Shown: positions 11,560 to 23,128 of the stretch, in pieces | How positions within the stretch are numbered: the first letter of the stretch is position 1 | How the letters are laid out: every line of letters starts with the position of its first letter | From: Nigrospora sphaerica | Lineage: Eukaryota > Ascomycota > Sordariomycetes > Amphisphaeriales > Apiosporaceae | DNA: 64,000 nucleotides | Direction: 5' to 3' | NCBI GenBank assembly: GCA_018287875.1 | Contig: JAGVVL010000001.1 | Span: forward strand, 1,426,001 to 1,490,000 | Program-made: the position numbers and the translations under genes | Notes under the pieces: model-generated | What the model saw: the letters and a program-made list of their open reading frames with translations, nothing else | The model's database searches: none | Told to the model about the DNA's origin: nothing

Positions 11560-13686
11560 CTCTGCTGCTTCTCTTCGCATTCCGATTAGCCGGGTATTCT
11601 GCCCCGAGCCCATGTTGTGTAAGTCACGCAGCCTGCAAAAGTGCACCCCATTCGGTGGAACTGGGTAAGGTATGCAGGCGCGGATGCCTCGCCGGGGGAA
11701 CGCGACGGCCGCACTTGCCTCGTAGAACGAGCCCAAGCAGCCGCCGGCCTAGGCACAGGCACGCCCCGCAAGCACGAGAGAGACGGCAATGACTTGGCCG
11801 ATAGGCAGATCAACTGACGAGAGCATCCGGCGTCTCTTGGTGTCATGGCCATGGGACGTCAGGTTGTCCGCCAAGACAAGGTCCCCCGATTACCAGATTG
11901 GGTTGAGTGCAGCTGTCAATGGGCGATCCCGAGCTGGGCCATGCAGGTTCCTTTCGGATAGAGGCAAATATGGGCTGATATGGCACGACATTGCGTGCCT
12001 TCTTCGTCCCTGCTCGGTTCCTTCCATCCGTACATGGGGGCTTGGCGGCCCTGCCCAATCGGCGCCGAGCTGTTCTCACCACCCCCATTCTCACCCATTT
12101 GGAGAAAGAGAGAGACGGGGGGAGAGAGCGGAGGCGCAAGGAGTCGGGCGCGGCGAAAAGGACGGCGAGAGCACCAAAGGGCTACCGATCGGAATTTTTT
12201 CAAACCCTCCCCTCACGCTCCTTGGGTCCGGCCCCTCGGGGCCTCCTCAACTCCTCTCCATCATGGCCTGATTTCCACGCGCCTGTGCAGGCCGGAAAAG
12301 AGCGCCATACCACCCTCGCCTGCGTCAGCTGCGTAACTTACCCGTCACAATTGTCTTCCGTTGCCCAACCCCCGGTGGCAAGACGGGTCGCTGCCGTAAA
12401 CACTGTAGGAAGGGACAGCATGATGCCATGCCATCCCATGTGAACAGACTGCAGCGAGTGCCGTGGGCGTAGGACCATGTGGCCCCAATACCGACAGGCT
12501 AACTGGAGATTTATCCTCCCCTCCCCGCAAACCCGGCAGGCCGGTTCCTGGCGTCAGCCTGTCGCCCCGGTTTGCCCCGGAGTCTCCGCCATGCCTTGTG
12601 GGGAAACGAGTTGGCTCCTGTGCTGCACCTCCACTCACCCCCCAAGCCAGTGCCCTCCATCCCAACATCCATCCAAATCTTGGTGGGGGATGATGAGAGG
12701 CATGACAGATCTTTGCGTCCCCAACCACCATATGAAACCTATCCCAGGTCGTTTGCGTGCTCTCCGTACAGCGCATGCCGTAGGACGCCGGCCATTTCAT
12801 CATACGGTCGAGGGTAACCGGCGAGGAGCCTAGGTACTTGACGAAAACAGTGCAGGCGATGTTTTCTTCGTATAATTGCCGACGCCGATTGCTCAAGGAG
12901 CCTCGACGGATCAACCTTGTTTTTCAAGACGGCGGGCCTGTCGCCATGGGCAGTACTAACTAGGCCATCGTAACATTCACTGGCACTTATATGCGGCGAA
13001 AAGGGGCACACGAATCGCCGAGGCGACCCTGGAGCCGCGCATTGTACCCTAATCACCGGCGAAACTTCGCCTCGGATGTGCTGACGGACATGATACCTAT
13101 CAGCTCGCTTATCTGGAACTGCCCGCGCAGGAAGGGGGCGTCTGCGCCTGCAAATGGAGGGCTTCCGCAGCAATCCGCAGGAAGCATCGCATGTGCCGTG
13201 CCGCAGGCGCATTGCTCAAAGGGATATGCAGTCGAGTACGTACCCCAGTAGGGGCTGAGATGCCACCCCCCTCTGCCTCGGGTGTATAGCAGGTATTGAG
13301 TAGCCATAGGAGCTAGCCAGCCCCACCAGCCATGCTTCGTCAAGTCATTGGCATTGTATCTTTAAGGAAGATGCCGCATTCAGATGCTCCTTGATATCAG
13401 ACGACCACTCTGGTTCGCACGGACAAGATGGTCCAAATGCTTTTCGCCGACCTCTTCGTAGTCAGACACGTGGGTCATAAGAGACTTGCGGTCATTCGGC
13501 CGGCCGGTGGGATGCAGACGTCGACATGTTTCTATGGCCTGCTGAGTTTACATAATAGTAGCGGAGTGTACGTTCGCCATCATACAGGAATAGCACAGGG
13601 CTCGCTTCCAGAGCCCCGACATTGCCCGTATACGGTTCGTAGGCCCCAAAGACCAGAACAGGCCGTGCGGGCTGCACACCTAAAGA
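11560..13686. other. Intergenic, no gene recognised
   Basis: About 2.1 kb with many short overlapping ORFs on both strands, none resembling a family. It is the upstream region of phosphoketolase and the 3' flank of the LETM1-domain gene. Confidence 0.45.
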
Positions 13687-14751
13687 TCACTGTTCCGATT
13701 TCGGACTCAGCAGGAGCTGCATGGCAATACCCTCGCCCCCCTTTTGGTCGTTTTTTGTCGTCTCCGAAACCCACTGGTGGAGCTGTTTCCGCAGATCGGC
13801 TACCGGGGCGATGCTCGTGTGGATCGCCCGGTCTTCGCAGGCAATGACGACTTCTTCGTCTTCCAGGTACCGCACGCCGCCGCCCTGGCGTATCCGGAAG
13901 TCGTCCTCAACGACGCGCCGCAGGGCTCTTTCCGCCCGGCTCTTGGCGAAGGGCGGGTCGAGGCCGACCCGGTCCCAGATACCCATGCCGAGCCCGAGGG
14001 AGCGCAGGACGTGGCCCGGCGCCGTCTTGTCCCGGGCCTGGGGGTTTGTGTACCGGAGCTTCCGCAGCGAGGCCTCACGGCGGCGCCGCGCCGTCTCCCG
14101 GAGCTTGGCGATTTGCTTCGGGATGCGGCAGGTCAGCGGCGTGATCTTGGGGAAGGCCAGGACGACTAAAGGCGTGAACTCGCCGCAGACGAGGACGAGG
14201 AGACCGAAGGCGGGCAGGCGGGCCAAGTCGTGGCGCGTACGCTCGCGCAGCAAGGCGGCCGCCCGCGTCGGCTGCGTGACCGGAGTCGCATGGCCCCGCA
14301 ACGCCGGCGGGGGCGCCAAAGCGTTGTCGACTTCAGACAGCAGGCGGCGGTTGGTCAGGATGGCCTTCAGCCCGTTCTTGTAAAATGTCGTGTACGCCTT
14401 GCCGACGGAGAAGAGGTAGGTGAAGACCGAAGACTGGGGGTCGCGCTCCGGCACGTGGAGGGGCGGCGGCCGCGTCGACGCGGGCGGGTTGAGCGTGGCC
14501 GAGAGCGGGACGTCCGGGTTGATGGGCTCGGGCGTCGGCGTTCGCGCGCTGAGGGGCGTAATGACGGCCTGGGGCGCAGGCTTGGACGTCTCGCGCGCGG
14601 CCGCGGCAGAGGAGCTCGACGCCGCACGGCGGGCGGCCCACGAGGACGCTGCGAGCCGCCGCGATGTCACCGAGGCCAGAGAGAGGGCGCCGTCGGTAGG
14701 CAGGAGAGAGGGCTGGATGCGCATCAAGCGCAATCCGGGCCGGTAGGTCAT
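13687..14751 (-). CDS. LETM1 ribosome-binding-domain protein, mitochondrial
   Basis: A single-exon protein of 354 aa. The N-terminus (MTYRPGLRLMRIQPSLL, then Arg/Ala/Ser-rich) looks like a mitochondrial targeting peptide. Next comes a low-complexity Pro/Thr linker, then the family core: FTYLFSVGKAYTTFYKNGLK, RTRHDLARLPAFGLLVLVCG and FTPLVVLAFPKITPLTCRIP. The core holds a hydrophobic segment consistent with inner-membrane insertion and the start of the LETM1-like fold. LETM1-type proteins act in mitochondrial ion homeostasis and translation. This protein is shorter than Letm1/Mdm38 and closer to LETM1-domain-only (LETMD1-like) members, so the exact role is inferred. The open frame continues upstream to 15087, but the transit-peptide-like ATG at 14751 is the preferred start. 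Confidence 0.78.
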   Translation of the reverse strand: MTYRPGLRLMRIQPSLLPTDGALSLASVTSRRLAASSWAARRAASSSSAAAARETSKPAPQAVITPLSARTPTPEPINPDVPLSATLNPPASTRPPPLHVPERDPQSSVFTYLFSVGKAYTTFYKNGLKAILTNRRLLSEVDNALAPPPALRGHATPVTQPTRAAALLRERTRHDLARLPAFGLLVLVCGEFTPLVVLAFPKITPLTCRIPKQIAKLRETARRRREASLRKLRYTNPQARDKTAPGHVLRSLGLGMGIWDRVGLDPPFAKSRAERALRRVVEDDFRIRQGGGVRYLEDEEVVIACEDRAIHTSIAPVADLRKQLHQWVSETTKNDQKGGEGIAMQLLLSPKSEQ

Positions 14752-15247
14752 GATGGCGTTGGAGGACGCACTAACATTGGGCGGGAACGTGGCAGGAAGG
14801 AGAAACGGCGCCGGCGGAAATTCGCTCGCGGATTGCGGTATAGCGGGCTGAAAATGGACTGCCAACGATGCCCAATTGTTTAAATCGTCTACGTCAGTAG
14901 CTGAGGCGGGAAAAAAAACAGATAAGGATGCGTACACGCGGGCTGGGATAGCCCGAGCTCGGGAGGCCCGAAGAGCCCTGAGTCGCGCGCTCTTCAGGGT
15001 CCACAGGGCCTGAATCTGGGGAAAAACGGATGATGGTTTGAATCCAATGCGGCCCCCACACGCCAAGTGGCCATGCGCGACATGCATTTTTTAGCACCAC
15101 TTTAACACCTAAGGGAGGGGGATCCGGGACATCACACCCCTTCAATGGCATTGTACCAATACAGAAACAGAGCCATCCTCTACCAGTCGTGATATTACCA
15201 CGGCACTAAAGAAACGCGCCTTCTTGGCGTGTCGCCGGCCCCCCGAT
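14752..15247. other. Upstream region of the LETM1-domain gene
   Basis: It lies between the LETM1-domain gene start and the 3' end of the RidA gene, both on the minus strand. No additional gene is supported. Confidence 0.5.
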
Positions 15248-15819
15248 TCACAGCTTCGAGCTCGGGTTCAGTACGGCGGTACACTCAATCTCGACCAGCG
15301 CACTGAAGGGCAGCTGATACACGGCGACACAAGTGCGGCACTGTCATACGGTCCTCGTCAGCACACAATCGACCGGCGCCCATGCCGATGCGCGAAAGCG
15401 CCGGGCCAAGAAGCACATGACTCACGGGCTTAATCTCGGCGGTGAAGAACTCATCCCAGGCCTCGTTCATCTTGGCGAAGTTGTCCATGGTGGTGATGAA
15501 GATGTTGACCTTGACCACGTGGTCGAAGCCGCTACCGGCCTCGGCCAGCACGGCCGCGAGGTTCTGGAGAGCCCTCCGCTGCGAATTGACGAGCTAGTCA
15601 GAAGAAGCCGGGCAAGGCACGTCCCGCCACTGGGGGGAGGAGAGGGAGAGAAGGCCTCACGGTTTGTTCCTTGACGCCGCCTTCGACGAGGGCCGACGTG
15701 GCTGGGTCGAAGCCGATGTTGCCGGAGCAGTAGACCATGCCATTGTACTTGACGGCCTGCGAGAACTGAGGCAGCGGCTTGGGCGCCTTGGCGGTGAAGA
15801 CTTTCTCAATTGACGGCAT
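15248..15819 (-). CDS. RidA/YjgF/Mmf1 family protein (2-iminobutanoate deaminase-like)
   Basis: RidA proteins hydrolyse reactive enamine/imine intermediates from PLP enzymes; fungal members are cytosolic or mitochondrial. Exons on the minus strand: 15819-15661, 15578-15426 and 15340-15248. They join in phase to 134 aa, the normal family length. Visible family blocks are FSQAVKYNGMVYCSGNIGFD, GSGFDHVVKVNIFITTMDNF, and the C-terminal CRTCVAVYQLP with the conserved active-site Arg (R106), followed by VEIECTAVL. A second in-frame ATG at 15894 is disfavoured because it would lie 5 nt below a TATA box at 15905-15899. No clear targeting peptide precedes MPSIEKVF, so a cytosolic location is likely. 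Confidence 0.93.
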
Positions 15820-15898
15820 TTCGACGACTGGGTACAGAGAGATGGTATATTGAGGTAGGATATCGCGCCGCGTGGAGGCTTGGGGAAGATCCATTCAT

Positions 15899-15905
15899 CT
15901 ATATA
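15899..15905 (-). promoter_or_regulatory. TATA box of the RidA gene
   Basis: TATATAG on the minus strand, 80 nt upstream of the chosen ATG. It excludes the ATG at 15894 as the main start. Confidence 0.5.
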
Positions 15906-17833
15906 AGGAGGTATTCACGAGGGGTCATTTGGGCCTCCACCTTCCTCCTCCGCAGCGGAGGACGCCGATGCCGCTCGATAGGCCGGCAGCAGTGCCTATC
16001 GTCGCGATACGAAAGCGGGGCCGGCGCCGGCGCCGACGCCAACACGACCACACACGCGCAAGCTTCCGAGGTGGGACTCGCCGTGAACTTTCAAGTTCGA
16101 CATGGCCGTCGACAGCCCGAGGCCGGCGTAGTTTTCCTGTTCGCAGTTTTGCGAGGTTATTCAATGTACCCCGTGAATCCACGCGTGAATGGGTTGGCGA
16201 TGAACTTCTGGGGTTTGTAGGGGAATCTGGACTTGGTTCACCATTCAATGGCTGTAAGACCGGTACGCCGTCGTGTTCCGTCATCCAGGATGGACCTTGT
16301 GGGTGCTGAAGTTAAAAAAATGACGCACTTGCGACTTAACAGGTACCGTACGACCAGTGCAGAAGAGGGGGGAATCTCTTTCGTACTCCTGGCCCTGGGA
16401 CTGTCAGGTCACGTGCGCCTCGGAATTCCATGCAGTCTGGCACAGTGGCTGGAACGACACCGGCGCGACCCGGCCAGAACAGCATCGACAGATAAATGAA
16501 AGATAGAATTTACATCCAAGGCAACCAAAAACACAATACTCTAGAAGGGGTGGGGAACTCGACAGCACATCTGTCCAATACCCATACACGCACACACACC
16601 TGTTGGGCATGGATATTAGAGCCCTGCATATATCTTCCACTTCCAGCCGGCCATCTGTGCAATGTAGTGCCCAAATACGTCGTGTAACCCGCTGAATTCA
16701 CTTCGCCCGGCCGTTTCTTTCACATGGGAAGTTGCCAGCTGCTAGCCGTCCATCACCTGCCGATATGCGCCCCTCTCCCGGATGGCATGCAGCATGCATC
16801 GCAGCCTGCGGCATGTAGGATTCGGCTGCTAATGTATTAGCCGGCAGGGACCGGCGCACGCTCGGGCAAACCTTACCACCATGGCGCTCGCCCGATACGG
16901 CCGGACAATGACCTGCCCCGCCGTCTTATTAGACTCGGCCGGGCGTGCCGGTGTTGCGAACCCTCCCTGCGGTTCTTAAGGGCAAAGCACCGGGGGGGGA
17001 GGAGTAAGGGTGTTTCTTCGACATCGAAAGGCTATCTTGGGTACCCTGCTGGGTGGCCAGGTACTCCGTGTCCCCAACCAAGCGTGGAAAAGTGTATGTA
17101 GCGAAGTGCCGCTGCGAGCATCGGGTTGGGTCGTTGGTAAGGCAGTGCAATCGATACTCATGGAAGACTGTCGGAAATCGTGGTTGGCCAAGAGTTGGTT
17201 CCGGCCCCGACGGCAAACGAACGGGCCAGATCAGGGACGGTCCAATTGGAAAACACCATCTACCACCTACCGTCCAAATGGAAGTGGCCAGAAATGCACA
17301 GTACGGGAGCGTCTTGGTGGAGAAGGAAGAATCTGGTAGACTCTATTACACCGTAGCCGCATCACGCTGTAGGGGACATGCCCAGCAGTGGAGTGGGCAT
17401 TCAGTATAATGGTAGGCTACGTGGGGTACGGATCAAAAGCGATAAGCAATTCGAGACTTGAACGAAGCAAGGGATAGGTATCATTTATTCCAATGTTGTT
17501 ATAGACACGGAGTTCCTATTCTCGGCTCCGTTGCCAAACGCCAGAATTACAAGTGTATATCGTACAGTGTCCTCGTTAATCGTGATAAGAGTAGCCCCGT
17601 GAGTGATAGCAGGTATGCCGACTCCCAATGGACTCCCGAGGTTTTGTGCCGGGGAAAGGCGGCGGGAATGCGGCCCTGCCGCAGCCCGCGGTCAGTTGGG
17701 ATGGAACCGCGGGCGCCGATCGTAGATTATTAAATCGGGGGGAAATGCCGGGACCTTGCGACAACAACAAAGCCCATGGCCAAATGTGGAGAAAAAGCAT
17801 TTAAGCACCGTCCCTTGTCGACACGTCAGCCGT
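15906..17833. other. Intergenic, no gene recognised
   Basis: About 1.9 kb with only short unrelated ORFs. A short CACACA-rich patch occurs near 16588-16600. Confidence 0.45.
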
Positions 17834-18293
17834 TTACTCACTGCCTTAAAGTGTAAATGAGCGAGCATCTTATATCAGCGTAGGGAAGTTTTTGACTCGT
17901 GACTTACAAGAGTGCCAACGTCAGATCACCGTGGATTCTGGCCTTGAGGGTGACCTCGACTTCGAGGTTGAGGTCGAGGCGCAGCTTGAGGGTGTCGCTC
18001 TTGCCGCCGCCCTGCTGCTGCATCTGCTGCTGCTGCATCTGCTGCTGCATCATCATCTGTTGCTGCTGCTGCTGCTGGTATTGCTGCATCTGGCCGTCGT
18101 CCTCGTCCGAGTAGTCGTCCTCGACCTCGGCCTGGCGGCGGCGGGGGGCCCGGCGGCCGCGGCGCTTCTTCTGGGGCGCCCGCTCGAGCTCCTGCTGCTT
18201 CTGGGGCTGGACGCCGCCGTCCGACTCCTCCTCGGCCGACATGGTGGCCGTCTGCTGCTGGGGAGGGTTCTTCTCGCCTTCCGAGGCAGACAT
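17834..18293 (-). CDS. Gln-rich conserved fungal protein of unknown function
   Basis: Exon 1 is 18293-17908; a tiny terminal exon 17840-17834 supplies the last codons, giving 130 aa. Read without splicing, the protein stops at 17904 in LTLALL; with splicing it ends LALFE. The N-terminus is hydrophilic. Residues about 40-55 are a strong basic cluster (QKKRRGRRAPRRR) that could be a nuclear localisation signal. An acidic patch (DDYSDEDD) follows, then Gln/Met tracts encoded by CTG/CAG-type repeats. The C-terminus SDTLKLRLDLNLEVEVTLKA, followed by RIHGDLTLAL, is the part I believe is conserved among ascomycetes. A TATA box at 18472-18466 lies upstream. Function unknown. Confidence 0.72.
18012..18082 (+). 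repeat. CTG/CAT trinucleotide tract (poly-Gln/Met coding)
   Basis: Runs of CTG interrupted by CAT on the plus strand encode Gln- and Met-rich segments on the minus strand. Such tracts commonly vary in length between strains. Confidence 0.8.
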
Positions 18294-21200
18294 GGTGATG
18301 ATGGGAGTTGCGCGAGGCGGTTAACGGCGAAGCTGTCGGGATGGGTGGCGGTGGACTCGTCAATGAGCAAACGAGCTGGAATATCGTATCGAACAAGGGA
18401 ACAGGTGTGGCTTGGGGGGAACGAGAATACCTCGAGCGCCTTATGAGCCGAGGGGCTGTACGGCGCTTTATACGATGGCGGCCGGCAGAAAACAGGGCAC
18501 GCCAGCCATGGTTGGGGGGGTGTCGGGCGTCCCAGGGCTGAGTTACGTGTGTCAATACGGACGTCACAGCACATTTGCCTGCCTGACATGGTGGGAGGAG
18601 GCTCCAGATGCCGGCAAGGAGAAATCCTGCTTTTGGGCGTTTGGTTTCATGCTTGCAGCTTAGGCGCCACACAGCCAACCGGAGAGGCCCTGGCCAAAAA
18701 GCGAGCCCATCCAGACCCCATTGAGTTCCCTCCCGTGTGTCCGTCTGAGGAATCGAGATGAGTGAGGGCCATCCGGGTTACATCATCGGTGCCCTCAAGT
18801 TGGGGGGCCAGGCGAGGCAAGGGGTCCCTGTCGCAACGGCGCTGGACGTACCCCCGCTCACGACAACGAGAGTCTTGCGTCATCCACACGAGGAGCTGAC
18901 CAGCCACAGGCCGCCGTTGGGGCTGGACCAGGATGCATTTCCCATACGCGCGCGACCAATATGTTTATGGCAGCTAACTGTAGCGTGCCACGAGGCTGGA
19001 GTGACAATGATGATATCGACACTTCCAGGCCATGCATTTTGTTTTCTGGTGGTCACGCAGCCGTGGAAGGCAGTCTTGTGGTGTTTTTTTTATATCTTTT
19101 TTCTCCCCCGGTTGGGCAATCCGAGCCCGTCGGCCATGATCCAGGCGACGGGTGGGCTACGTGTGGAAGACTACCCCGGAAGTAGGACTCGACACCACAA
19201 ATACTGTGTACGATGTACGTAGTACTCCTGCGATTAATGCTGCTCATCCGGCCTGTGAGTTGGGGGCTCCGCAAAGCGACGACAGGGAGAACAGGGTACA
19301 TCGCGGCCGCTGTCGCCCATGATCCGCGCTGTCGCGTCCCGTACCCACTACCCACTAGAAGGCTCGGGTCAGCTCCGTCCCAAGGCCAGGATTGCCAGGT
19401 CTGCACCTTGTAAGCTTCCCTGTCAGTGGCTTTTCGTGATGGATCCGCGACGGACCGCTCTGGGGGCTGGCTCTCAATAGGGCTCCTGATCGGCTGACCA
19501 GCATGCCACGGCTAACAGTGCCCGATTTCACAGGCTCCTCGTCCTCACCTTCGCCGTCGTCGTCGTCTTTTCGCCCGTGCGCGCAGGCATGGCCGTCAGG
19601 AGAGGACGAGGCGCCGTAAAGTTGTACGTCAGACCCTTTACGGCACGCTTTTCCGCTACGGCGCACGCGGCCAGCCCCCAAAAATTCCAGGGGCCTGAGT
19701 GGGGGAAAGGAGCGTCTGGTCTGTTGGACGGGCCTATCGACTTACGCAAAGCAGCTTAGCCGCCACGTCGGAGATTTTTCTACGCTGTCTTAAGCGATCA
19801 TCACCTGTGCTTTGGCGCCATGGCCCGTTAGACTTAGACTTTGGACTGTCCCCGACGCAAGACCCAAAGGACTCCTTGCAAAAGCCGGGCGCATGCATGA
19901 CCGAACAGCACGTGGCTGAGCCCGCAACAGGCACTCCCGAACCCTCTGGCTTTATTCCAGGGTCTGCTGGCGATGCGCGGATTTTCCCGTGCTCCCCTGA
20001 CATCCGAAACTCGGCAGGGCGTTCACGATCGGTTCGTCTTCGACGTCTATGGGTCGCCGCCCATCACTTGGTTACTACTGTGTATGCACCCACAGCCACT
20101 ACCTTTCGTCCTCGTGTCTTGTATTTCGTATATTTTTGTACAAACTGTCCAGCGCGCGCGTCATAGACGGACGAGACCAACCATGCTCCCACCCACCCTA
20201 AATACTACACTTATAGGTACTTTATGTGCCCTGGCTGTGCGCCTACTCGGTAGTGTGTTGGACCTGGGTCTCGCTCGATACCGCATCGTACATACAAATA
20301 AACTCGGCAGCTTGGAAACCTCCGAGCCTCCATTTCTTCTACGGCATTCAAGGGTCCCAAGCTTGCCAAGGCTAGGGAAGCACTCGACCTTGTGCCTGCT
20401 TTGGAAAGACTGAGAGTAAAGTCCATCGTGGCTGTTTTCTTATTCTGTGCTTGCCTGTATTGTTTAGCACAGCGCTACCCCCTTCCATACTTTTCTCTCG
20501 CGATGCAGTAACGGAGGGAATCTGTGCACAGCCATCTCTTCCTCTCACCCGGTTTCCTCACCCTGTGCGCCTAGACTCGGCGTATAATTAGTTCATTGCA
20601 AACCTCGGCAGCTAGGGCCGTTGCCATGGACCATAAAGCTTCGGTACAGTTGTCCCGGCTCCCATCGTCGGGTGTCGACCCTTTGGCCGGCTTCACTGCG
20701 GGCCACTAGTGAAGAAACCAACTCGACACCGGCAAGCGCTGCGACCTTGGTGCACGGGTGACTATGCCGTTATGTGGCTGTGTCTTGCCTCATGGCATTT
20801 TGAAGTGGGTGACGGGACCGGAAACCGAAGCGTCCACCCTGTGCACTCCACCAGTTTTGATGGTAGTCAAGAATGCGAGAACTCTCGCAGAGCCATTAGG
20901 CTGCTGACGTTCCCAATGCCTCGCGGGAAACTCCTGTCTCGTTGGCACCTGACCTAAGTTTACACAACCAACGTCGTGGCTGTACCTGGGTAAGGGAAAA
21001 GGTTAAGAGCCAGTGGCCGTCGTAGCAGTTTGGGAGCTCGCCTATCCGCCTGCAGGGCGTTTAGCTTCACCGCGCAGTCATCACGTAGCTAGAGGCGTTT
21101 TTTCGAACAACCCGCTTTAGTCTGTGTAAAGCTCTTCGTACATAGGTTACTACATTCTTTGAATACAACTGCTCTTCAGAGCGGTCTCGCGTGCCATTGT

Positions 21201-21328
21201 ATGAATGACTTAAATATATCTTTATCACGTATGTACGCATCTTCCCGAAGGGTGATGAGCCTTTATACCTGCTTCATAATATTAAGTGGCCTCTTGAAGA
21301 CGGGAGCATGCAAAGTGCTATGTATAGT
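18294..21328. other. Intergenic, 3.0 kb, no gene recognised
   Basis: A minus-strand TATA-like box (TATAAAG, 18472-18466) serves the Gln-rich gene. Many short ORFs occur, none with a recognisable family. Base composition drops toward AT around 21100-21300, just beyond the 3' end of the next minus-strand gene. Confidence 0.45.
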
Positions 21329-21901
21329 CTACTCGCCACTGTACGGGGGAGGCTCCTGATCGCGATGCTGATTCTCGGCCGAGGACGGCCCCTGCACCAG
21401 GGCCTGCGCCTGCGGCGGCCTGAAGGCCGGCAGCTCGACGAGCACCTCCTTGCTCGGCCCGGCTTCGGTCTCCCAGTCGCAGTCGCGCAGGGCCTGCAGC
21501 GCGAGCACGCCGTCGGCGCGGAGGTGGATGCCGACGAAACGGTCGGTGCGGGACCAGCGGCTGCTGTTGGTTAGGATGCACTTGGCGACGCGTTCCCCCG
21601 GCGCGGCCAGGTTCCCCCGCAGGATGAGCGCGTTCTCCTCGTGCCGGATGCAGATCGAGGCCGTCCGCCCCAGGTTGTCGACGATGCACACGTGCACCTG
21701 CTGGATGTCGTTGCCCCGGCTCGCGCCGTGGATCCGCGTCCGCCCCACGTCGGGTTGCACCAGGGAGTGCACGAAGCTGCTGCTCGGGGGCAGCAGCCAG
21801 AAGTGATAGTCGCACCGCGCCTCGGGTCCCAGGTAATGATGGACGTGTATCGTCACGCCCGGCATCTCCGTCGAGTACCGAGTGAGGTAGAACTTCGACA
21901 T
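21329..21901 (-). CDS. Conserved-looking hypothetical protein, 190 aa
   Basis: An uninterrupted frame of 190 codons begins MSKFYLTRYSTEMPGVTIHV. It has strongly GC-ending codons, the composition of the recognised genes here. The sequence alternates beta-like hydrophobic stretches (VTIHVHHYLG, CDYHFWLLPP, QQVHVCIVDNLG, ASICIRHEENALILRGNLA) and ends in a Pro/Gln-rich tail (QALVQGPSSAENQHRDQEPP). No signal peptide or membrane helix is seen. I do not recognise the family. The hydrophobic pattern suggests a compact beta-rich fold. Another in-frame ATG at 21928 would add nine residues. A possible TATA (TATAAGA) lies at 22111-22105. Confidence 0.6.
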   Translation of the reverse strand: MSKFYLTRYSTEMPGVTIHVHHYLGPEARCDYHFWLLPPSSSFVHSLVQPDVGRTRIHGASRGNDIQQVHVCIVDNLGRTASICIRHEENALILRGNLAAPGERVAKCILTNSSRWSRTDRFVGIHLRADGVLALQALRDCDWETEAGPSKEVLVELPAFRPPQAQALVQGPSSAENQHRDQEPPPYSGE

Positions 21902-23128
21902 GGCGAGCGGAGTGGCAAGGCGCAACAAAACTCAATGGGACGTGGCCGGCTACAATATTGCGCGGTCGGGCCGAGCGGTCGAGACCGAGATCTGCCAAGA
22001 GACAGCAACGTGCGTGGCCGGCAGGAGTGGAGGATGACAAGTTAGCTCGAGCCTCCCGGGGTGTACGCGGTGGAATGTTGGGGATAGCAGCCATGCGACG
22101 GGCTTCTTATACTTTTGATTGCTCTAGGCAGCGGCGCCCGAGGCCGGATGATTACGGGGCCCCTACTCAGCGAGCTGGAATGAGACAAACCGCCGAAACG
22201 ACATGTGTGTTAAGGACCTCTCTCGCCTTGTGGACCCGTAGCCATTGACCCCAGAGAGACGGAGTCTAGGTCGGGCCGGAAAAGGATAGCGTGCCTTTGG
22301 CTTACAAGCCGAGGGAATTGTGTGACTTCACACCCTTCGACAATATTGTGCTGACCGTTGACACCCTCTTCGCCGTACGAAGAAGCCAGCCAGCAAAAGG
22401 GCCCAGAGAGTCGGGTCGCAGCGCTGAGAACCATCAGGGTAAAAGAGTGCTACGCCTGACTAAATCCATCACCAACCCATCTGAGTGGCAGCGCTCAGCG
22501 AGGGTCGTAGGCCTATAACGACAGCAGCTACGCACTCATCATCGTCACTGGCCGAGTTTGGGGTGCATTGGGTCGGCAATCATCATTTTATTATGTAGGA
22601 GGCTTCTCTTCATTTCAACAAGGAAGCCAGATGGAGATATGCTGAGAACATATTTTCCCAGCTCGCAGACTCTCGAGCTCCTTCCCTTGCGTGTCGCATA
22701 TGGCGAAAAAGAGGAAGACCATGGCGCAGGCCGCTGATTATCAGTATCTATAGTGGCCATGGAAGGGCGGACCGGCAGGTCGACTGAAGCCGTACGCCGT
22801 GATGTTGACCATAGGAAGTAACCAGGCCTGTATGGCCACTTCAACGGCTAGTTCGCCGCCTGTCTCTCGCAGGATTCAGAAAGTTCCGCATTCTCCATGG
22901 TGGCAAAGTCATCCGAAGCAGGAGGATGTGGGGGCCAAGTACTTCGGGTCTTGGATATAAAGGCAGCTAGATAGCATTCCGCCCTGTTTTGAAAAGCTCC
23001 CCCAAGTGTCAGCGAGAGGACGGAAAGAAGCCAGCGTGAGCAAGTATTAGTGTTACCATGGAGGGTCGCTATGGAAACAGACAATAGGAGATCTGTGTTC
23101 CAAAGTAACGGGACGCAAGGTACCGGCA
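21902..23128. other. Intergenic
   Basis: It holds the promoter side of the hypothetical gene and the 3' flank of NAB3. No gene is supported. Confidence 0.45.

Noticed and set aside
12739..13212. 157-aa minus-strand frame
   Set aside because: No recognisable motifs; neighbouring frames are equally open and its codon use is unlike real genes here.
15820..15894. Upstream ATG of the RidA gene
   Set aside because: It lies 5 nt below a TATA box, so it is probably outside the transcript.
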